Below the pieces are notes generated by a model, which saw only the letters and a list, made by a program, of their open reading frames with translations, did no database searches and had not been told where the DNA came from. A stretch of 44,638 nt of DNA from a virus. How positions within the stretch are numbered: position 1 is the first letter of the stretch; the number at the start of each line of letters is the position of its first letter. Location of the stretch: positions 1 through 44,638 of IMG/VR virus record IMGVR_UViG_3300037882_001703. One strand, 5' to 3'. A program made the position numbers and the translations under genes. Of this stretch, positions 5,083 through 11,694 are shown one piece after another.

Positions 5083-7086
5083 ATGGTACTTAATACAGTC
5101 GAATTAAAAGAATCGGTAAAATTGGAGGATATAGTTAGCCAAACGACTAAATTAAGTCGTGTTGCTCACGGTTTTGTTGGTAGATGTCCATTGCATAATG
5201 AGAAAAGCCCGTCTTTTAATATTTACACTAAAACAAATAGATACAAATGTTTTGGTTGTGGTAAAAGCGGAACTAATATTGATTTATTTATGGAAACGCA
5301 AGGGCTAAAATATATCGAAGCGGTTGAAGCTGTTGCTAAGTTTGGTAACTTTGAATTGGAGTATGATAATAAATATATAGAAAAACCAATACCACGACTT
5401 ACAAAAGTATCTGAACGTATGCTTGACTATTTTGAAAACAAGCGTAAAATATCAAATAATACGTTGTTAAGATTTGGCATAACAGAAAGTGTTGAGTGGG
5501 GTGTATTTTCTAAAAAGAATGTTGATGTAATCTGTTTTAACTATTTTAGAGATAATCAGTTAGTTAATATAAAGTTTAGGGGAATAGATGAAAAGAAAGA
5601 TATGTTGATGTCTAAGGGTGCTGAATTAATATTTTACAACTTAGATGCAATTAAAGATGATACTGAATGTATTATTTCAGAAGGCGAAATAGATTGCTTA
5701 TCGCTATATGAATCGGGAGTGTATAACGCTATTTCTGTTCCTAATGGTGCTTCACAAAACCTAAAAAACAATTTAAAGTATATTGATAATTGCTATGACT
5801 ATTTTACAAATAAAAAAAAGATAATAATTGCAGTTGATAATGATGCAGCAGGTATTGGACTTAAAAATAGTTTAATTACAATTTTTGGTATAGAAAGATG
5901 TTTTATAGCTAAGTTCCCCGATGATTGCAAGGATAGTAACGATGTTCTTATTAAATATGGCAAAGAAAAATTAAAGGAATGTATTGACAAGGCTATTGCT
6001 GCAAAACTTGAATTTAGTAAAAAAGAAATTAAAGAACTAAAACTTAATTCGATATTAAATGAAGAAGATGATAATTATAGCTTTATTCAAGACGAATCTG
6101 AAATAGACGAGAAATTACAACTGATAAGAGATGGGAAAAATCAGCGAGGTTTAACAACGGGATTAAAATTGTTTGATGAATATTTTGTTTTTAAAGAGAA
6201 TAATTTAAACCTTACAAACGGACACGACAACGTAGGCAAAAGTGCTGTTACTTGGTACTTAGCTTTATTAAGTGCAATGTATCATAATTGGAATTGGATT
6301 ATATTTTCAAGTGAAAACACCAATGAAGGAGTTATGAGAAGTTTGATGCAGTTTTATATTGGCAAACCTATTTATGGTGACTATAAAATGAATGACATTG
6401 AGTATAAAGAAGCTAAACAATTTATTAAGAATCATTTTACTTTAATTGATACAGATAGCGACTATTATAGCTATGAAGATATTTTAGTTATGATTAAGAA
6501 ACTTCAAAAAATAAAAAAGTATAATTACTGCCTAATAGACCCTTATAATTCATTAAGATTACCCGATAGTAAGGATATGCCAAACACGCACGATTATCAT
6601 TATGCAGCATTATCTAAAATGAGAATATTCATAAAGCAAAACAACATTGGTATTTTATTAAATAACCACGCTGTTACAGCAGCTTTAAGAATGAGAGATG
6701 GGGATAAAAAATATCCCGTTGCTCCGCAAAAAGCAGATACAGAAGGTGGTGGTAAGTTTGCTAATAGAGCAGATGATTTCTTGACAATTCATAGAGCATT
6801 GCAGCACCCAACGCAATATATGATAACAGAAATTCACGTAAGAAAAGTTAAAGATACCGAAACGGGTGGTAGAGTAACACCTTTTGATAGTCCATATAAA
6901 ATGGCTATGTATAATAGAATGTGTGGATTTAGAGAAGTTATTGATGTTGATGCAAATTCAATACACCATAATTACGGCATAGATCCCGTTGAAGAATGGC
7001 ACAGAATAAAGAATGAACAACTTGAAATAAAATTTGAACAAGAACAACAAGGATTAACTGACGACCAAATTTCAGCATTTGACTAA
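5083..7086 (+). CDS. Bifunctional DNA primase-helicase (T7 gp4-like)
   Basis: A 667-aa protein with both halves of a gp4-type enzyme. Residues 35-59: CHC2-type zinc finger (C35, H38, C56, C59; CPLHNEKSPSF, YKCFGCG). Residues about 195-265: TOPRIM, with catalytic E200 (SEGEID) and the DND motif (D252, D254). Residues about 355-600: RecA-like DnaB/gp4 helicase, with Walker A GHDNVGKS (380-387), a strand ending in FSSEN (409-411), Walker B YCLIDPY (D486) and a sensor-like ILLNNHA. It synthesises primers and unwinds DNA at the fork. No phage DNA polymerase is seen in the window, so it probably works with host polymerase III. The Walker A is slightly unusual but satisfies GxxxxGKS. Confidence 0.93.
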   Translation: MVLNTVELKESVKLEDIVSQTTKLSRVAHGFVGRCPLHNEKSPSFNIYTKTNRYKCFGCGKSGTNIDLFMETQGLKYIEAVEAVAKFGNFELEYDNKYIEKPIPRLTKVSERMLDYFENKRKISNNTLLRFGITESVEWGVFSKKNVDVICFNYFRDNQLVNIKFRGIDEKKDMLMSKGAELIFYNLDAIKDDTECIISEGEIDCLSLYESGVYNAISVPNGASQNLKNNLKYIDNCYDYFTNKKKIIIAVDNDAAGIGLKNSLITIFGIERCFIAKFPDDCKDSNDVLIKYGKEKLKECIDKAIAAKLEFSKKEIKELKLNSILNEEDDNYSFIQDESEIDEKLQLIRDGKNQRGLTTGLKLFDEYFVFKENNLNLTNGHDNVGKSAVTWYLALLSAMYHNWNWIIFSSENTNEGVMRSLMQFYIGKPIYGDYKMNDIEYKEAKQFIKNHFTLIDTDSDYYSYEDILVMIKKLQKIKKYNYCLIDPYNSLRLPDSKDMPNTHDYHYAALSKMRIFIKQNNIGILLNNHAVTAALRMRDGDKKYPVAPQKADTEGGGKFANRADDFLTIHRALQHPTQYMITEIHVRKVKDTETGGRVTPFDSPYKMAMYNRMCGFREVIDVDANSIHHNYGIDPVEEWHRIKNEQLEIKFEQEQQGLTDDQISAFD

Positions 7087-7133
7087 ACCCCACAATGGTA
7101 CACCAAATGAATAAAGACTAAACACAAAAAAAA

Positions 7134-7652
7134 ATGACAATTGAAACATTAAAGAAAAGTTATGAGAAAGTAGTTAATGATTACTTAAAAGTATTTGCTA
7201 AAAAGTATGAATTAGATATTGATGATGTATGGTGGATAGGAAATATAGTAGGAGTTGGTATGCTACAATGGGGTGATATGTACACTACTTTTGATGATTT
7301 AAAAGAAGATGTTGATAATGGGTATAATTTCTTTTTAGAATGGTATTGGCAAGGAGTAGATACTATGACAAATGATAGCGAACAAAAAATAATAAACCTA
7401 AAATCGTATGCAATGGGATTAAGATACGATATGACAACCGACCAACAAAGACTTATAAAAGAAGGGTTTGAATATGATGGGGGTAGTGAGAAAGGGTTGT
7501 ACGAGTGTTACAATAAAAAATTAGATGAAATAACATCAATCAAAGTTACTTATCCATTATTTGAAGTTATTTTAAAACAACACGTTCAATCAATAGAACT
7601 ACACAGCATAGTAAATATTCAACAACTTTTTTCATTTATAAAACAATTTTAA
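7134..7652 (+). CDS. Hypothetical protein (172 aa)
   Basis: An acidic, Trp- and Tyr-rich protein. It begins MTIETLKKSYEKVVNDYLKV, followed by IDDVWWIGNIVGVGMLQWGD and FFLEWYWQG: a likely all-helical domain with an aromatic core. A middle segment INLKSYAMGLRYDMT leads to a second helical part. No family recognised. It is the first of three small unknown genes between the primase-helicase and a bidirectional terminator. Confidence 0.75.
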   Translation: MTIETLKKSYEKVVNDYLKVFAKKYELDIDDVWWIGNIVGVGMLQWGDMYTTFDDLKEDVDNGYNFFLEWYWQGVDTMTNDSEQKIINLKSYAMGLRYDMTTDQQRLIKEGFEYDGGSEKGLYECYNKKLDEITSIKVTYPLFEVILKQHVQSIELHSIVNIQQLFSFIKQF

Positions 7653-7663
7653 AACAATAAAAA

Positions 7664-7990
7664 ATGAAAATAACAAAAGAACAATTTGTTTCTTCGATAG
7701 AAGCAATAAAAGAACAGTATGAGAATGATGAAAAAATAACAAAGGCATTAAACATTATACAACCAGATAGTTTTAATTCTTTTAATGGAGGTTCTGTATT
7801 AGTAACCCATTTAATAAAGTTATTAGAAGATTTTACTAATGATAAAAACAGTTGGATTGAATACTTTATTTACGAGTTAGACTTTGGTGTAAAATATAAA
7901 GAAGGGTGTGCCACATATAAAGATAAAACTCCCATAGATTTATCTAATGCTGGAACATTATATGAATTTTTAAAAAGCGAGAATGAATAA
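7664..7990 (+). CDS. Hypothetical protein (108 aa)
   Basis: Acidic protein that begins MKITKEQFVSSIEAIKEQYE and has a C-terminal half with WIEYFIYELDFGVKY, a pattern seen in several small phage/prophage proteins that start with a helix opening ITKEQFxxxIxxIKxQ. I can see a resemblance to that general class but assign no function. It follows the previous gene after 11 bases with an A-rich leader (AACAATAAAAA). Confidence 0.75.
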   Translation: MKITKEQFVSSIEAIKEQYENDEKITKALNIIQPDSFNSFNGGSVLVTHLIKLLEDFTNDKNSWIEYFIYELDFGVKYKEGCATYKDKTPIDLSNAGTLYEFLKSENE

Positions 7991-8014
7991 TATATTAAAT
8001 AAAATACATATAAA

Positions 8015-8359
8015 ATGAAAATTGACGGACAAAAAACAGAAAAAGACAGAGTAAGTATTGTTGCCGAAGTGCCTATTAAAAAGCAATTAGAACATTTAGG
8101 TACACTTCATCCTAAAAATGGGCATATTTGCTTTGAAATGAACCTTTTGACACACGAAATAAAAGTAGCTAAATATGAGCAACAAACAGTAGATTATATT
8201 GCTGCATCCAAAGGGCAAATAGTAAAGTCTAACAAGATAATAGTAAACGATAATTGTATTTACGAAACGGCTTTAAATAAAGAAAATGTAGCTAAGAAGT
8301 TTTTAAAAAGGCTATTTGAAATATTTAAACAAGAGCAAACAAAAAAGGCTACAACTTAA
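8015..8359 (+). CDS. Hypothetical protein (114 aa)
   Basis: Basic protein. The first half is beta-rich (RVSIVAEVPIKKQLEHLG, GHICFEMNLLTHEIKVAKYE), the C-terminus an amphipathic Lys-rich helix (KENVAKKFLKRLFEIFKQEQ). No family recognised. Its last codons form the left arm of the terminator hairpin at 8342-8372, so gene end and terminator overlap. Confidence 0.75.
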   Translation: MKIDGQKTEKDRVSIVAEVPIKKQLEHLGTLHPKNGHICFEMNLLTHEIKVAKYEQQTVDYIAASKGQIVKSNKIIVNDNCIYETALNKENVAKKFLKRLFEIFKQEQTKKATT

Positions 8360-8372
8360 TTGCAGCCTTTTT
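8342..8372. terminator. Bidirectional intrinsic terminator
   Basis: AAAAAGGCT (8342-8350) pairs with AGCCTTTTT (8364-8372). Both strands end in a T-run, so it can serve the rightward early operon and the leftward gene 8390-8620, which converge here. Confidence 0.8.
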
Positions 8373-8389
8373 AAATAAATAATTAATTA

Positions 8390-8620
8390 TTAGCTATTTG
8401 CAGCAGTAATTATTGTAGCAATAGCAGTAGTTGTTTCATAAGTAACTGGGGCTTTTAAATTGGGGCTTGAATATGTCACTTTTGTAACAGCAGTACCTAA
8501 CGGATAAACGTTTGAAACTGTTTCAAGTGTCATCCCTTGTACTGGAATACCCACTACTTTTGCCACTTTTAATGCTACACCACCTGATGCGATAGCTGTG
8601 ATTGATACGATTTGGCTCAT
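8390..8620 (-). CDS. Small hydrophobic/Ala-Thr-Val-rich protein (76 aa), leftward
   Basis: The protein begins MSQIVSITAIASGGVALKVA and is made almost wholly of small and beta-branched residues (Ala, Val, Thr, Ser, Gly), with few charges. That composition is typical of small beta-sheet virion or surface proteins, not of early enzymes. It is alone on the minus strand, with its own promoter (8647-8654, same 15-base -7/leader sequence as the leftward operon at 1630-1644) and the shared terminator at 8342-8372. No family recognised; a function needed early or in high amounts is possible from its isolated, strongly framed unit. Confidence 0.75.
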   Translation of the reverse strand: MSQIVSITAIASGGVALKVAKVVGIPVQGMTLETVSNVYPLGTAVTKVTYSSPNLKAPVTYETTTAIATIITAANS

Positions 8621-8639
8621 TTTATATGATATTTAATTG

Positions 8640-8654
8640 TGAAACACAAAAATA
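8640..8654 (-). promoter_or_regulatory. Promoter of the leftward small gene
   Basis: On the minus strand TATTTTTG (8654-8647) is followed by TGTTTCA, identical over 15 bases to 1644-1630 at the other leftward promoter. No clear -33 TTTG is found at 19-21 bases. The gene starts 20 bases downstream of this stretch. Confidence 0.6.
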
Positions 8655-8660
8655 TAAATA

Positions 8661-8693
8661 TTTGCATTTAATATATTTTTTATGATACTTTTG
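8661..8693 (+). promoter_or_regulatory. Promoter of the RHH gene
   Basis: TTTG (8661-8664), 21 bases, TACTTTTG (8686-8693): a good Bacteroidota promoter. It overlaps the upstream part of the leftward promoter, so the two are divergent and close. Transcription would start near 8700, leaving an 18-base leader before the TTG start at 8718. Confidence 0.65.
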
Positions 8694-8717
8694 TAATATC
8701 AATTAAATATTTATATT

Positions 8718-8855
8718 TTGAAATCTATTCTTATAAAGATGAATTTTCAGCTTTATGGTAAAGTATTTGATTTTGCAAAGGCAAATCAAATACCTATTAC
8801 TGGAGCAATTCGTATGATACTAAACCAATACTTTCAATCAAAAGGAATATCTTAA
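8718..8855 (+). CDS. Ribbon-helix-helix (Arc/CopG-like) small protein, TTG start
   Basis: A 45-aa frame from TTG (8718) to TAA (8855); an internal ATG at 8739 would cut off the N-terminal strand. The pattern KSILIKMNFQLYGKVFDFAK then NQIPITGAIRMILNQYF is the classic RHH layout: a basic N-terminal strand that contacts DNA, helix 1, a short turn, and helix 2. RHH proteins of this size act as dimeric repressors. It lies between divergent promoters and one base before the next gene, so it may regulate this intergenic region or the leftward gene. TTG is chosen because the fold needs the preceding strand and because of the promoter spacing. Confidence 0.6.
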   Translation: MKSILIKMNFQLYGKVFDFAKANQIPITGAIRMILNQYFQSKGIS

Positions 8856-8856
8856 A

Positions 8857-9666
8857 ATGATTATAAATTACGATAAGTCTAAGAAAATAATTACGGAGCA
8901 GGAAATACTTGAATCTGAAAACCATAACACAGCTACTCAATCTAAATTACTAGAGAATGAGAATGTAGAATTAGAAAAAAGAAAAAAGTATAGAGAGAAT
9001 GTATTTGGGTTAAAAGCACCTAAAGGACGTATTATAATTTCTATTGATTTGGATTACAAAAATTGGGTTAATATTGGGTTTGGAACTAATTTAAGACTTG
9101 AAAGAGATAACGATAATTTAGATAGAAAATACACAGCACCAACAAATGCCTATGTTATTGATGCAGAAAATATACCAATAGGAGCAGAAATAATAGTACA
9201 GCACAACTGCGACCACGATACCAATAGGATATTTTCAGTAGATGAAGATATGGACGTTCAAAACCTGCATTACTATTCAATACCTGTTGAAGCTGCTTAC
9301 ATTTGGAGATTAGGAGAAGATGAATGGAAACCTTGTGAAAACTTTGCATTAGGATTAAGGGTATTTGAACCTTACAATGGTATTATCGAGGGTGTATTGC
9401 CAAAAGAATTAAAAGACACAATTTTTATAACCAGCGATTGCGATATAAAAGGCAAAGTCGTTAAAACATTAAAAGCAAGTTTGTATGAAATGTGTTTTAA
9501 TGATTCTAACTCAAAAGAAAAAAGAATTATACGAATAAGGCACTCCGAAAATACAAATTACGACCGAGAAGAGGTTGTGGTTATTTGTAATTATTTGACA
9601 CAAAAGGTAAAAAATAAAGAATTACTTATAGGAGTTAATATAAAAAATGCGAAATATGTAGATTAA
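8857..9666 (+). CDS. Hypothetical protein (269 aa)
   Basis: Co-transcribed with the RHH gene (1-base gap). The N-terminal 45 residues are helical and charged (EQEILESENHN, LLENENVELEKRKKYRENVF). From residue about 55 the protein is beta-rich: GRIIISIDLDYKNWVNIGFG, YVIDAENIPIGAEIIVQHNC, AYIWRLGEDEWKP. Phrases such as PTNAYVIDAENIPIGAEII have a faint resemblance to co-chaperonin-like beta barrels but lack a recognisable mobile loop, so I do not assign that function. Four Cys and several His residues are not arranged as an obvious metal site. No family recognised. Confidence 0.75.
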   Translation: MIINYDKSKKIITEQEILESENHNTATQSKLLENENVELEKRKKYRENVFGLKAPKGRIIISIDLDYKNWVNIGFGTNLRLERDNDNLDRKYTAPTNAYVIDAENIPIGAEIIVQHNCDHDTNRIFSVDEDMDVQNLHYYSIPVEAAYIWRLGEDEWKPCENFALGLRVFEPYNGIIEGVLPKELKDTIFITSDCDIKGKVVKTLKASLYEMCFNDSNSKEKRIIRIRHSENTNYDREEVVVICNYLTQKVKNKELLIGVNIKNAKYVD

Positions 9667-9668
9667 TT

Positions 9669-9790
9669 AGCATATTTGCAATGCTTACTTATCGTACAAT
9701 GTATAAATTATTTAATTTTATTGCCCATTTCAGTTGCATCTACACTTTATTGTGCGATGGTAAGCCTTCTGTCTTGGGCTTTATTATTTT
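9669..9790 (+). ncRNA. Leader RNA B: pseudoknotted terminator-like element before HNH endonuclease 1
   Basis: A -7 box variant, CATATTTG (about 9671-9678), precedes the RNA. Strand a: GCTTAC (9683-9688) and ATCGTACAAT (9691-9700) pair with ATTGTGCGAT (9749-9758) and GTAAGC (9760-9765). Strand b: GCCCA (9723-9727) and CAG (9731-9733) pair with CTG (9769-9771) and TGGGC (9775-9779), followed by TTTATTATTTT and the ATG at 9791. The order a, b, a', b' is a pseudoknot. Leader RNA C before the second HNH gene shares layout and partial sequence, with compensatory changes. A 37-codon frame (9681-9794) also runs through it and ends overlapping the HNH start (ATGA). Confidence 0.6.
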
Positions 9791-10423
9791 ATGAAAACAG
9801 AAAATATAATAGATAATATCTATGGTCGTTTAAAAGTTAAAGAAGAAGCAGATAGGCATATACAACCAAATGGGAAAAGAATAAGAATGTTTTTATGTTT
9901 ATGTGAGTGTGGTAATGAAAAATCATATAGGCTATATCAATTATTAAGTGACAGAGTAAAAAGTTGCGGATGTTTTCAAAGAGAGCAAACAAGTAAAGCA
10001 AGGAAAACACACGGAGAATGTAAAACAGTAGAATATAGGTGTTGGTATCATATGAAAACAAGATGTTATAATAAAAATGCAAATAGGTATAAAAATTATG
10101 GTGGTCGGGGCATAAAAGTTTGTGATAGGTGGCTACATAGTTACGAAAATTTTTTAGCAGATATGGGTAGAAAACCTACACAAAAACATTCGATTGATAG
10201 AATTGATGTAAATGGAAATTACGAATCAAATAATTGCAGGTGGGCAACTACGAAAGAGCAGGGGGAAAATACTACAACTAATGTGTATTATTATTTCAAT
10301 GGTGAGAAAAAAACTATTACACAAATTGCACAAAATGTTGGGATGGATAGGAAAGTGTTATGGGCAAGAGTAAATAAGCAAAAATTATCATTAGAACAAG
10401 CTGTGATCAATAAATTAAGGTAA
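9791..10423 (+). CDS. HNH homing endonuclease 1 with zinc ribbon and C-terminal HTH
   Basis: A 210-aa protein. N-terminal zinc ribbon: CLCECGN near residue 37 and SCGC near 62. HNH domain: W..M..RCYNKNANRYKNYGGRGI, then a helix (WLHSYENFLADMG) and HSIDRIDVNGNYESNNCRWA, the signature of phage free-standing HNH endonucleases with DRID..G.Y...NCRW. The C-terminus is a small helix-turn-helix (TITQIAQNVGMDRKVLWARV) that probably reads the target. It cuts DNA at a specific site to spread its own gene by repair. Start at the ATG directly after the U-rich tract of leader RNA B. It lies in an accessory stretch between unrelated genes, as expected for a mobile gene. Confidence 0.88.
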   Translation: MKTENIIDNIYGRLKVKEEADRHIQPNGKRIRMFLCLCECGNEKSYRLYQLLSDRVKSCGCFQREQTSKARKTHGECKTVEYRCWYHMKTRCYNKNANRYKNYGGRGIKVCDRWLHSYENFLADMGRKPTQKHSIDRIDVNGNYESNNCRWATTKEQGENTTTNVYYYFNGEKKTITQIAQNVGMDRKVLWARVNKQKLSLEQAVINKLR

Positions 10424-10477
10424 ATAAAAGGGAACTATTAATCGGTTTGAATAACAAAAATTGTAAATAAAATAACT

Positions 10478-10513
10478 ATGGCAGATACAGAAATAGTACA
10501 AGAAGAAACATTG
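10478..10513 (+). pseudogene. Severed 5' end of the small-terminase-candidate gene
   Basis: The ATG at 10478 has a good A-rich leader and encodes MADTEIVQEETL, then runs into the -7 box and RNA C and becomes a nonsense tail ending at 10654. The intact gene at 11344 starts MSSEIIAETLEQK. Both align at EI(V/I)..ETL, and the DNA GAAACATTG matches GAAACTTTA at the same place and frame. The simplest reading is that the RNA C + HNH 2 cassette was inserted just after ETL and brought, or was followed by, a replacement start for the gene. It could instead be a real 58-aa overlapping gene. Confidence 0.45.
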
Positions 10514-10521
10514 TATATTTG
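10514..10521 (+). promoter_or_regulatory. -7 box of leader RNA C
   Basis: TATATTTG, a perfect TAnnTTTG box. RNA C begins 4 bases later by structure. The corresponding box of RNA B lies at the same distance, indicating that the promoter is part of the mobile cassette. Confidence 0.6.
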
Positions 10522-10525
10522 TAAC

Positions 10526-10634
10526 GCTAATTCACAATATAATGTTAAAATCATTAATTTTATCGCCCTTTCAGATGCCTCTCATACTTCATTGTATTTG
10601 TGGATTAGCCTTCTGTTAGGGCTTTATTTTTTTT
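10526..10634 (+). ncRNA. Leader RNA C: pseudoknotted element before HNH endonuclease 2
   Basis: Strand a: GCTAATTCACAATATAATG (10526-10544) pairs with the segment 10590-10609 (CATTGTATTTGTGG + ATTAGC) with one bulge. Strand b: GCCCT (10565-10569) and CAGA (10572-10575) pair with TCTG (10612-10615) and AGGGC (10618-10622), followed by TTTATTTTTTTT and the ATG at 10635. Compared with RNA B, the b stem keeps pairing while its closing pair changes (GCCCA/TGGGC to GCCCT/AGGGC), and stem a differs in sequence but not in form. Shared sequence includes TTTCAG and GCCTTCTGT. Confidence 0.62.
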
Positions 10635-11351
10635 ATGGGAACAAAAATTTGTAAACATTGCAATATTGAAAAAGACATAAGTGAATACTACAAAGCTGGT
10701 AAGGGGAAATGGTTTCAACCGTATTGTAAACCTTGTGATACAATAAGAAAACGCAATTATGCAGAAAAAAATCAAAGTAGAGTAAAAGAATATCATTTAA
10801 CTTATTATGAAAATAATAAAGGAATAATAAGAGAACGTGAAAAAAATAAAAGAACTAAATACAGAATAGAAAACCCTATACATCATAAACCTAAAAAAGA
10901 ATTAGATAACGAGAAAAAAAGGGATTATATGCGTAATTGGAGATTGGCAAATAAAGATAAATTAAAAAAGTATAGTGAAATTCATTTTACATACGAAAAA
11001 CGAAAAGAATACAAAAAGAAGTATCAGAGAGAACAAATGAATAAGCCTGAATATGTTTTGCTTAAAAGACTAAGAGGGCGAATTTATATGGCTTTAAAAA
11101 GAGGAGTTAAATCGGAAACGACAATATCTCTACTTGGGTGTTCGATAGATTTTTTTAAAGAGTATATAGCAAAAATGTTTATGGATGGTATGTCTTGGGA
11201 TAATATGGGGGATTGGCACTTAGACCACAAAAAACCGTGTGTTTTATTTAATTTAACAAACGATGATGAACAAAAAAAATGCTTCCATTATACTAATATT
11301 CAGCCATTATGGAGTAATGATAACTTAAAAAAAGGTATAAAATATGAGTAG
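10635..11351 (+). CDS. HNH homing endonuclease 2 with N-terminal zinc ribbon
   Basis: A 238-aa protein. Residues 4-32: KICKHCNIEKDISEYYK then PYCKPC, a C2-C2 zinc ribbon. A long, very basic coiled region follows (about 40-140). The C-terminal nuclease part contains WHLDHKKPCVLFNL, CFHYTNIQPLW and NDNLKKG, the usual D-H / N-Q-P-L-W / N..K signature of phage HNH endonucleases. It starts immediately behind the U-tract of leader RNA C and ends overlapping the next gene by 8 bases. It seems to have been inserted into the start of the small terminase candidate. Confidence 0.85.
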   Translation: MGTKICKHCNIEKDISEYYKAGKGKWFQPYCKPCDTIRKRNYAEKNQSRVKEYHLTYYENNKGIIREREKNKRTKYRIENPIHHKPKKELDNEKKRDYMRNWRLANKDKLKKYSEIHFTYEKRKEYKKKYQREQMNKPEYVLLKRLRGRIYMALKRGVKSETTISLLGCSIDFFKEYIAKMFMDGMSWDNMGDWHLDHKKPCVLFNLTNDDEQKKCFHYTNIQPLWSNDNLKKGIKYE

Positions 11352-11694
11352 TGAAATAATTGCAGAAACTTTAGAACAAAAAGTAGAAAAGTTTGAAAAA
11401 AGATGTATTTTATTGCAAGAGAAAATTGATTTATATGAGAATGGGGAACAAAATCTATATAGGTCATTGCAAAAAAAAATGAATGAAATATCTTCATTTT
11501 TAAATTCAAATAGCCTCAATAAAATTGATTTAACTGATAAATCTAAGGAATTTGAAAGAATTTTCTTAGTAATGAGTAAATGTGAAACATTGGCTACATC
11601 TGTAAAATCATTTGGGGAAATGTGTGGTGCTATTGATATTAAAAAGGAAGATAAAAAATCATTTGTTGATACCATTGCAGTTAAAAGAGATTAA
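11344..11694 (+). CDS. Small terminase subunit candidate (116 aa)
   Basis: Directly upstream of the large terminase, overlapping it by one base (TAATG). Mostly helical: LEQKVEKFEKRCILLQEKIDL is a clear coiled coil, followed by a second helical region. Position, size and coiled coil fit a TerS, which binds packaging sites and feeds DNA to TerL. No obvious HTH is visible at the N-terminus, so the call rests mainly on context. The N-terminus may have been rebuilt after insertion of the upstream HNH cassette (see 10478-10513). Confidence 0.55.
   Translation: MSSEIIAETLEQKVEKFEKRCILLQEKIDLYENGEQNLYRSLQKKMNEISSFLNSNSLNKIDLTDKSKEFERIFLVMSKCETLATSVKSFGEMCGAIDIKKEDKKSFVDTIAVKRD

Noticed and set aside
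8857-9666. The 269-aa protein as a second GroES-like co-chaperonin
   Set aside because: Only a short stretch (YVIDAENIPIGAEII) is reminiscent; no mobile loop and the size is wrong.
9669-11351. RNA B/C plus HNH as an OMEGA-type (IscB/IsrB/IshB, HEARO) RNA-guided system
   Set aside because: The HNH proteins have zinc ribbons and an HTH but no RuvC domain, PLMP motif or bridge helix, and the RNAs overlap the start codon as a terminator-like leader. A guide role is not supported, though not strictly excluded.
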